NCBI GenBank assembly: GCA_028868335.1
Contig: JAGWUU010000135.1
Span: 1-8,308 of the forward strand
Direction: 5' to 3'
DNA length: 8,308 bases
DNA from: Sphingomonadales bacterium
Lineage (GTDB): Bacteria; Pseudomonadota; Alphaproteobacteria; Sphingomonadales; Sphingomonadaceae
Shown here: piece after piece, positions 1-5,013 of the stretch
How positions within the stretch are numbered: position 1 is the first letter of the stretch
Layout: every line of letters starts with the position of its first letter
Program-made: the position numbers and the translations under genes
The notes under the pieces: model-generated
Seen by the model: the letters and a program-made list of their open reading frames with translations, nothing else
What the model was told of the DNA's origin: nothing
The model's database searches: none

Positions 1-630
1 CTGCACGTGGTGGTCAACAACGCCGGGATCGTGCGCGACCGGATGTTCGTCTCGGCCACGCTGGAGGAATGGGACGCTACCATGCACGTCCACCTGCGCG
101 GCCATTTCTGCCTGTCGCGTCACGCCGTGAACTATTGGCGCACCAAACAGAAGGACGGGCGCGATCCCGATGCGCGGATCATCAACACCTCGTCTGGCGC
201 CGGGCTGCAAGGCTCGATCGCCCAAGCGGCCTATTCGACAGCCAAGGGCGGGATCGCCGCGCTGACACTGGTGCAGGCGGCTGAACTCGGCCGCTACGGC
301 ATCACCGCCAACGCGCTTGCGCCCTCGGCGCGTACCCGCATGACCGAACAGGCCTTCGCCGACAAGATGGCGACGCAGGGCAGCGCGTTCGACGCGATGG
401 ATCCGGCTAACGTCGCCCCGGTCGTTGTGTGGCTGGGCGGTTCCGAGAGCCGCGACGTGACCGGCTGCGTGTTCGAGCTGGAAGGCGGCAAGATCATGCT
501 CGAAGATGGCTGGCGCGAAGGCCCGATGGTCGACAAGGGCGCCAAGTGGGAACCGGCCGAAGTCGGCGCGGCGGTCGAACGACTGCTGGGAGAGCGGGTG
601 CCGCCGCGCAAGGTCTGGGGCACCACCTGA
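1..630 (+). CDS. MFE-2-type short-chain dehydrogenase, probable (3R)-3-hydroxyacyl-CoA dehydrogenase (5' end missing)
   Basis: The reading frame is open from the first base, so the gene starts upstream. The visible 209 residues lack the N-terminal Rossmann glycine motif. They begin just before the NNAG motif (visible residues 6-9). The catalytic Ser65, Tyr78 and Lys82 (YSTAK) follow at normal SDR spacing. The fourth tetrad position, usually Asn, is His31 in the stretch VHLRGHF. This is what I recall for the dehydrogenase part of peroxisomal multifunctional enzyme 2 (HSD17B4) and for mycobacterial Rv3502c, so it argues for that branch rather than for damage. The tail after about residue 138 (APVVVWLGG, then GCVFELEGG) also matches that branch, which oxidises (3R)-hydroxyacyl-CoA to 3-ketoacyl-CoA with NAD+ in the cytoplasm. 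The thiolase gene begins 50 nt downstream, and its product would cleave such a 3-keto product. Family is confident; the exact substrate is unknown. Confidence 0.88.
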   Translation: MHVVVNNAGIVRDRMFVSATLEEWDATMHVHLRGHFCLSRHAVNYWRTKQKDGRDPDARIINTSSGAGLQGSIAQAAYSTAKGGIAALTLVQAAELGRYGITANALAPSARTRMTEQAFADKMATQGSAFDAMDPANVAPVVVWLGGSESRDVTGCVFELEGGKIMLEDGWREGPMVDKGAKWEPAEVGAAVERLLGERVPPRKVWGTT

Positions 631-680
631 GCGGCCCGGCCCAGCCACTATTCGCGACTTTGCCTGAGAGGATTTGTACC

Positions 681-1883
681 ATGCGTGAAGCAGCCATCGT
701 TTCCACCGCCCGCACCGGCATCGGCAAGGCCTATCGCGGCGCCTTCAACGATACCGAGGCCCCGGTGTTGTCGGCCCACGTTGTCAATGCCGCGATCGCG
801 CGGGCGGGGATCGATCCGGCGCGTGTCGACGACGTCTATCTGGGCGTGGGCAACCATTGGGGTACGCAAAGCTACAACCTTGGGCGGCTGACCGTTCACG
901 GGTCGGTGCTGCCGGATACGACGGCCGGCTTCACGATGGACCGGAAGTGTTCCTCCGGCCTCAATGCCGTCGCCTTCGCGGCGCGCGCGATCATGACCGA
1001 CGAGGTCGACGTGGCGGTGGCCGGCGGGATGGAATCGATCTCGCTGACCCTCAACAAGCACGCGCCGGCGTTCCGCAACCGTTCGGAATTCGTCAAGCAG
1101 CACGATCCCTATGCCTACATGGCGATGATCGAAACGGCGGAGATCGTCGCTGAGCGTTATGGTGTCAGCCGCGAGGACCAGGATCGCTTCGCAGCGCTCT
1201 CGCAGCAGCGTGCCGCCGCCGCACTGGAGGCGGGCCGGTTTGCCGACGAGATCGCGCCGATCACCGTCGACAAGGCGCTGTTCGACAAGGAAGGCAATGA
1301 AACCGGCAAGGAAGCGGTAACGCTGGGCCAGGATGAAGGTATCCGCGCCGGTACGACCTATGAGGCGCTGGCCAGTCTCAAGCCGGTGTTCAAGGACGGC
1401 ATGGTGATCAAGGAAGGCCGCAACGTCACCGCGGGCAATGCCAGCCAGCTTTCCGATGGCGCTTCGGCGCAGGTGCTGATGGATCTGGACATGGCGCAGA
1501 AGGAAGGGCTCCCGGTGCTGGGCGTCTATCGCGGGTTCCAGGTGGCGGGCTGCGGCGCGGACGAGATGGGCATCGGCCCGGTTTTCGCCATTCCCAAGCT
1601 GCTGGCGCGCGCCGGGTTGAAGCTGGACGACATCGGCCTGTTCGAGATCAACGAGGCGTTCGCCAGCCAGGCGGTCTATTGCCAGCGCCAGTTGGGGATC
1701 GACCCCGACCGGCTGAACGTCAACGGCGGCGGCATCGCGCTGGGCCACCCGTTCGGCATGACCGGATCGCGGCTGGTTGGCCACGCGCTGATCGAGGGCA
1801 AGCGGCGCGGGGTGAAGTACGTAGTGGTATCGATGTGCGTGGCGGGCGGCATGGGTGCCGCGGGCCTGTTCGAAGTGAGCTGA
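681..1883 (+). CDS. thiolase-family acetyl-CoA acyltransferase
   Basis: This is a complete 400-residue thiolase, the usual length for biosynthetic and degradative type I/II thiolases. The nucleophile is Cys90 in DRKCSSG. The second active-site region has NEAFA (324-328), followed by GHPFG with His356. The third has the acid/base Cys386 in CVAGGMG. All three catalytic residues sit where expected. The flanking residues (GHPFGMTG, CVAGG) differ a little from the common GHPIGASG and CIGGG versions, which suggests a specialised acyl group. It cleaves a 3-ketoacyl-CoA with CoA to release acetyl-CoA (or propionyl-CoA) in the cytoplasm. The start at 681 is chosen because GAGAGGA lies 8 nt upstream and the protein begins with the normal thiolase N-terminus (REAAIVSTARTGIG). 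A longer open frame reaching back to 429 only overlaps the preceding gene. The acyl-CoA synthetase gene starts 8 nt after its stop. Confidence 0.93.
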   Translation: MREAAIVSTARTGIGKAYRGAFNDTEAPVLSAHVVNAAIARAGIDPARVDDVYLGVGNHWGTQSYNLGRLTVHGSVLPDTTAGFTMDRKCSSGLNAVAFAARAIMTDEVDVAVAGGMESISLTLNKHAPAFRNRSEFVKQHDPYAYMAMIETAEIVAERYGVSREDQDRFAALSQQRAAAALEAGRFADEIAPITVDKALFDKEGNETGKEAVTLGQDEGIRAGTTYEALASLKPVFKDGMVIKEGRNVTAGNASQLSDGASAQVLMDLDMAQKEGLPVLGVYRGFQVAGCGADEMGIGPVFAIPKLLARAGLKLDDIGLFEINEAFASQAVYCQRQLGIDPDRLNVNGGGIALGHPFGMTGSRLVGHALIEGKRRGVKYVVVSMCVAGGMGAAGLFEVS

Positions 1884-1891
1884 ACCGGACA

Positions 1892-3436
1892 ATGGCTACG
1901 CTGGACCCGCTTCCGCCGACGATCCCTCACGCCGCGATGGCCGCCGCAGCCCGCTGGGGCGCGGCGCCGGCTGTCATCGAGCGGGGCGAGACCTGGACGT
2001 TCGCAGAACTGTGGCACCGTAGCCGCGCCGCGGCATCGGCGCTGCTGACGCGCGGGATCGCAGCAGGGGACCGGGTGGCGGTGTGGGCGCCCAATTCGCG
2101 CGAATGGATCGTCGCCGCGATCGCGGTGATGACCTGCGGCGCGACGGTGGTGACGCTCAACACCCGGCTGAAGGGGCGCGAGGCGGGTGACATCCTGCGG
2201 CGCACCAGCACCCGGCTGCTGTTCACGGTGGAAGGGTTTCTTGGCATCGATTACCCGGCGCTGATCGCCGATCAGGACCTGCCCGACCTGGCGCATGTGG
2301 TGTTGCTCGACACCGGGTTCGACGCCTTCGTCGCCGGAGGGCGGGGTGCGGACGATCCGGCGGTGGACGACGCGCTGGCCGCCATCGATGCCGATACCGT
2401 GTCCGACATTCTGTTCACCAGCGGCACCACCGGCAGCCCCAAGGGCGTGCTGATGACCTATGGCCGCGTGCTGCCGCAGGCAGCGGTGTGGATCGCCAAT
2501 ACGCGGCTGACCGAGGGCGACCGCTATCTGATCGTCAATCCGTTCTTCCATTCGTTCGGGATGAAGGTCGGCTGGGTGGCTTGCCTGCTCTCAGGCGCGA
2601 CCGCGGTGCCAATGCCGCAGTTCGATACCGAACAGGCGATTGCCCTGATCGAGCGCGAACGGGTGACCTTCATGCCTGGGCCGCCGACGATCTTCCAGAT
2701 GCTGCTGGCCGAACTCGACCGGCGCCGGTGGGATTGCTCCTCGCTGCGCGGCGGCACCACCGGGGCGGCCACGGTGCCGCCCGCGCTGGTCGATCGCATC
2801 CGCACCGACCTCGGCATGGTCGACCTGATCACCGCCTATGGCATGACCGAATGCGTCAACATTACAACCTGCGTGCCGGGGGACAGCGCCGAAACCATCG
2901 CGCAGACCTGCGGCGCGGCCTTCCCCGGCAACGAGGTGCGTGTCGCGGATGATGCGGGCAACGAGGTGCCGCGCGGCGAGGCGGGCGAAGTGCTGGTGCG
3001 CGGGACCGGGGTGATGTTGGGGTATCTCGACGATCCGGTGGCGACCGCCGAAGCGATCGACCCGCAGGGCTGGCTGCACACTGGCGACATCGGCACGATG
3101 GATGCGCGCGGATACCTGCGCATCACCGACCGCAAGAAGGACCTGTATATCTCGGGCGGGTTCAACGTCTATCCTGCCGAAGTCGAGAAACTGCTGGCCG
3201 AGCACCCGGCCATCGCGATGAGCGCGGTTGTCGGCGTGCCCGACGAGCGGTTGGGCGAGGTGGGCCGAGCCTTCGTGGTGCTGCGCCCCGGCGCGAGCCT
3301 GAGCGAGGCCGAGCTGTTGGCCTGGGCGCGCGCCAACATGGCCAATTACAAGGTGCCGCGCAGCTTTGCCTTCGTGGCCGACCTGCCGCGCAATGCAGCG
3401 GGTAAGGTGCTCAAGACCGAACTGAGATCTGGATAG
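1892..3436 (+). CDS. FadD3-like acyl-CoA synthetase (AMP-forming)
   Basis: This 514-residue adenylate-forming enzyme activates a carboxylic acid with ATP, then transfers it to CoA. Visible motifs in order are the phosphate loop TSGTTGSPKG (176-185), the FFHSFG stretch lining the acyl pocket (218-223), YGMTE (316-320), Asp399 in HTGDIG, the hinge region ITDRKKD (411-417) leading to SGGFNVYPAEVE, and the C-terminal catalytic Lys505 in NAAGKVLK. Several stretches (NPFFHSFGMK, MPGPPTIFQ, GEVGRAFVV, LPRNAAGK) closely recall mycobacterial FadD3, which activates the propionate side chain left after steroid A/B-ring degradation. That comparison is from memory. The start at 1892 gives a normal N-terminus. 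A longer frame running back into the thiolase is out of its reading frame and rejected. No good Shine-Dalgarno precedes the start, so translation may depend on ribosomes finishing the thiolase 8 nt earlier. The substrate could also be another cyclic or branched acid. Confidence 0.9.
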   Translation: MATLDPLPPTIPHAAMAAAARWGAAPAVIERGETWTFAELWHRSRAAASALLTRGIAAGDRVAVWAPNSREWIVAAIAVMTCGATVVTLNTRLKGREAGDILRRTSTRLLFTVEGFLGIDYPALIADQDLPDLAHVVLLDTGFDAFVAGGRGADDPAVDDALAAIDADTVSDILFTSGTTGSPKGVLMTYGRVLPQAAVWIANTRLTEGDRYLIVNPFFHSFGMKVGWVACLLSGATAVPMPQFDTEQAIALIERERVTFMPGPPTIFQMLLAELDRRRWDCSSLRGGTTGAATVPPALVDRIRTDLGMVDLITAYGMTECVNITTCVPGDSAETIAQTCGAAFPGNEVRVADDAGNEVPRGEAGEVLVRGTGVMLGYLDDPVATAEAIDPQGWLHTGDIGTMDARGYLRITDRKKDLYISGGFNVYPAEVEKLLAEHPAIAMSAVVGVPDERLGEVGRAFVVLRPGASLSEAELLAWARANMANYKVPRSFAFVADLPRNAAGKVLKTELRSG

Positions 3437-3442
3437 GAAGGA
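3435..3442 (+). promoter_or_regulatory. ribosome binding site of the second SDR, overlapping the synthetase stop codon
   Basis: AGGAAGGA ends 7 nt before the ATG at 3450. Its first two bases are the last two bases of the TAG that ends the acyl-CoA synthetase. The overlap of stop codon and ribosome site suggests coupled translation of the two genes. Confidence 0.7.
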
Positions 3443-3449
3443 CACAGCC

Positions 3450-4235
3450 ATGGCAGGAACGTTCACGGGCAAGGTCGCGCTGGTCACCGGCGGTGCCTCG
3501 GGCATCGGCCGCGCCGCCGCGATCCGCCTGGCCCAGGAGGGAGCGCGGGTCTTTGTCGCCGACCTCAACCTTGCCGGGGCCGAGGCCGTGGTGGCGGAGA
3601 TAGCCGCGGCGGGCGCCGTAGCGCCAGCCAGTGCGGTGCAGGTGGACGTGGTGGACCACGCCGGCAACCAGGCGATGGTCGCGGCGGTGATTGCGGCGGC
3701 CGGCCGGCTCGACGTCGCGTTCCTCAACGCGGGCTATTACGGCGCGGCGGAAGGTCTTGATTCGATCGATGAGGAGCTGTTCGACCGCCTGATCGCGATC
3801 AACCTCAAGGGCACCTTCAACGGGATCAAGGCCGTCCAGCCGGTGATCGCCGACGGCGGCGCTGTGGTGGTTACTGCGTCCGCGGCAGGCGTCGTCGGGC
3901 ATCCCGGCAACCCGGCCTACAGCGCAGCCAAGCATGGGATCGTCGGATTGGTCAAATCGTGCGTCGATGCCTTTGCCGCGCGCGGGGCGCGGATCAATGC
4001 GATCTGCCCTGGCGGGGTAGAAACCCCGCTGATCGGCGCACCCGATGTCGCGATCGTGCCGTCTGCCGATCTTCCGCGTGTTCCCAACCGTGGCATGGGC
4101 CGGGCCCAGCACGTTGCCGAAGTGGCGCTGTGGCTCGCCAGCCCCGCCGCGGGCTTCGTCAACGGGCAAGCCCAGATTCTTGACGCGGCCCTGCTGTCAA
4201 CCTTTGCCCCGGTGATGCTGCCCGTCGGGCCTTGA
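3450..4235 (+). CDS. classical short-chain dehydrogenase/reductase, probably NAD-dependent
   Basis: This is a 261-residue classical SDR of normal length. The cofactor motif is TGGASGIG (13-20). Asp38 at the end of the second strand (FVADLN) predicts NAD(H) rather than NADP(H). NAG lies at 93-95. The catalytic tetrad is complete: Asn118, Ser144, Tyr157 and Lys161 (YSAAK). The PGGVETPL segment after the active site is typical. One oddity is the C-terminal end, where the usual VDGG is LDAALLSTF, so the substrate or tetramer edge may be unusual. It oxidises an alcohol to a ketone, or the reverse, in the cytoplasm. It resembles sphingomonad alcohol and diol dehydrogenases in general but I cannot name a substrate. 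It lies between the acyl-CoA synthetase (13 nt gap) and the VOC gene (32 nt gap), in the same orientation. It differs from the MFE-2-type dehydrogenase at the start of the operon, so the two probably act on different hydroxyl groups. Confidence 0.9.
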   Translation: MAGTFTGKVALVTGGASGIGRAAAIRLAQEGARVFVADLNLAGAEAVVAEIAAAGAVAPASAVQVDVVDHAGNQAMVAAVIAAAGRLDVAFLNAGYYGAAEGLDSIDEELFDRLIAINLKGTFNGIKAVQPVIADGGAVVVTASAAGVVGHPGNPAYSAAKHGIVGLVKSCVDAFAARGARINAICPGGVETPLIGAPDVAIVPSADLPRVPNRGMGRAQHVAEVALWLASPAAGFVNGQAQILDAALLSTFAPVMLPVGP

Positions 4236-4254
4236 TCCGTACCGCCCGGATCAA
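4232..4254 (+). promoter_or_regulatory. intercistronic hairpin between the second SDR and the VOC gene
   Basis: TTGATCCG (4232-4239) and CGGATCAA (4247-4254) are perfect reverse complements, giving an 8-bp stem with a 7-nt loop. The stem contains the SDR stop codon (4233-4235) and ends one base before the VOC Shine-Dalgarno at 4256. A ribosome ending the SDR would melt it. It could couple translation or mark an mRNA processing point. There is no T-run, so it is not a standard terminator. Confidence 0.5.
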
Positions 4255-4255
4255 C

Positions 4256-4260
4256 AGGAG
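4256..4260 (+). promoter_or_regulatory. ribosome binding site that fixes the VOC gene start
   Basis: AGGAG lies 7 nt before the ATG at 4268. It supports that start over the upstream in-frame TTG at 4232, which overlaps the previous stop codon and has no ribosome site. Confidence 0.75.
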
Positions 4261-4267
4261 AGAGGCC

Positions 4268-4804
4268 ATGACCATCCGCAACCACCGCGCCGCGATCGAC
4301 CAGCTGGGCTTTGTCGTCGTGGATCTCGATCATGCCGTGCGAAGCTGGACCGAACGCTTTGGCGTTGGGCCGTGGACGGTTTTCCGCAACGTAACGATGC
4401 GCGGAACCTACCTGGGACAGCCGACCACGGTGACGATCGATGTCGCGCTGGGCTATCGCGGCGAGGAACAGATCGAATTCATCACTGTGCGCTCGACCAC
4501 GCCATCGCCTTATCAGGACGATGCGGGCGAGCCGCTGGAGGGGCTGCACCACCTGGCCTGGATCGTCGAGGACCTGGAGGGCGAGACGGCGGCGCTCGAA
4601 CGCGAGGGGATGACCACGGTGTTCGCCGCGAGCAATCCTGCCGTACGGGTTGTCTATCTGGCGGATCCGGCGGCACCCGGCACTCTGTTCGAACTGATCA
4701 GCGGCCCGGATTCGCGGGCGATGCACCGCGACGGATTGGCGCGGGCGGCGGGCTGGGATGGTCGCGATCCGGTCGTTGAGATCGACCTCTCGACGCTCGG
4801 CTGA
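4268..4804 (+). CDS. VOC-superfamily (glyoxalase-fold) protein
   Basis: The protein has 178 residues with two visible beta-alpha-beta-beta-beta half-repeats, one beginning near IDQLGFVVVDLD (10-21) and one near LHHLAWIVEDLE (93-104). Likely metal-ligand positions by comparison with methylmalonyl-CoA epimerase and glyoxalase I are Gln12 (where many members have His), Glu70 in QIEFI, His94 or His95, and Glu142 in LFELI. The full set of polar ligands suggests a metal-dependent enzyme rather than a binding protein. The superfamily includes epimerases, isomerases, lyases and ring-cleaving dioxygenases. A role on a CoA thioester or ring intermediate is inferred from its place as last gene of the catabolic operon. 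The C-terminal 30 residues or so after LFELISG form an extra tail. The superfamily call is firm and the reaction is unknown. Confidence 0.85.
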   Translation: MTIRNHRAAIDQLGFVVVDLDHAVRSWTERFGVGPWTVFRNVTMRGTYLGQPTTVTIDVALGYRGEEQIEFITVRSTTPSPYQDDAGEPLEGLHHLAWIVEDLEGETAALEREGMTTVFAASNPAVRVVYLADPAAPGTLFELISGPDSRAMHRDGLARAAGWDGRDPVVEIDLSTLG

Positions 4805-4814
4805 CGGCCTGCCC

Positions 4815-4856
4815 GCGGCACATCTTCCCGCGCGCTCCGGGATGGCAGCGTGCCGT
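4815..4856 (+). terminator. possible nested hairpin after the catabolic operon
   Basis: An outer stem pairs CGGCAC (4816-4821) with GTGCCG (4850-4855). It encloses an inner stem pairing TCCCG (4826-4830) with CGGGA (4838-4842). It begins about 10 nt after the VOC stop and precedes an AT-rich stretch. There is no T-run directly after it, so it may be only a weak or factor-assisted terminator, or a 3'-end stabiliser. Confidence 0.35.
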
Positions 4857-4859
4857 AAA

Positions 4860-4945
4860 TGCAACACCGAAAAAATTACGCATCATTGGTAGAGTCGTGA
4901 ATATTGATGCCATTTTGCGTATCTGATAGCCAGAATCAAATTCGA
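4860..4945 (+). promoter_or_regulatory. AT-rich promoter/operator region upstream of the TonB-dependent receptor
   Basis: The 209-nt gap 4805-5013 carries no believable gene. Its middle is clearly AT-rich against the GC-rich surroundings. It contains two interleaved inverted repeats: TACGCA (4877-4882) with TGCGTA (4916-4921), extended by an AT pair, and GCATCA (4880-4885) with TGATGC (4905-4910). AATATT lies between the arms at 4900-4905. A shorter repeat, ACGGT-GG-ACCGT, is at 4963-4974 in the leader. This is where the receptor promoter and an operator would be expected. I could not assign convincing -35 and -10 boxes. Confidence 0.45.
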
Positions 4946-5002
4946 GCCATGGTAACGCCGCAACGGTGGACCGTGTCTTCGACAAATCATGCGCACAAAG
5001 AG

Positions 5003-5008
5003 GGAGGT
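5003..5008 (+). promoter_or_regulatory. strong ribosome binding site that fixes the receptor start
   Basis: GGAGGT lies 5 nt before the ATG at 5014. It decides that start over the upstream in-frame GTG at 4966, which would put 16 extra residues before the signal peptide. Confidence 0.8.
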
Positions 5009-5013
5009 CTGCG

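Noticed and set aside
76..100. His in place of the usual SDR tetrad Asn (visible residue 31), considered as a sign of an inactive enzyme
   Set aside because: The VHLRG stretch is, as I recall, normal for the MFE-2/HSD17B4 branch, and Ser65, Tyr78 and Lys82 are all present.
648..1892. A 414-codon open frame on the minus strand opposite the thiolase
   Set aside because: It mirrors the GC-biased third positions of the thiolase gene, shows no protein motif and is rich in Arg, His and Ala. The plus-strand thiolase is complete with catalytic residues.
2591..3727. A 378-codon minus-strand open frame opposite the acyl-CoA synthetase and second SDR
   Set aside because: It spans two genuine genes, has low-complexity Ala/Thr/Arg composition and no recognisable domain.
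3917..4867. A 316-codon minus-strand open frame opposite the second SDR and VOC genes
   Set aside because: No family features. It crosses the operon junction and both opposing genes are intact with ribosome sites.
4966..5013. A 16-residue N-terminal extension of the receptor from a GTG
   Set aside because: It would place charged residues ahead of a well-formed signal peptide. GGAGGT sits at the right distance from the ATG at 5014.
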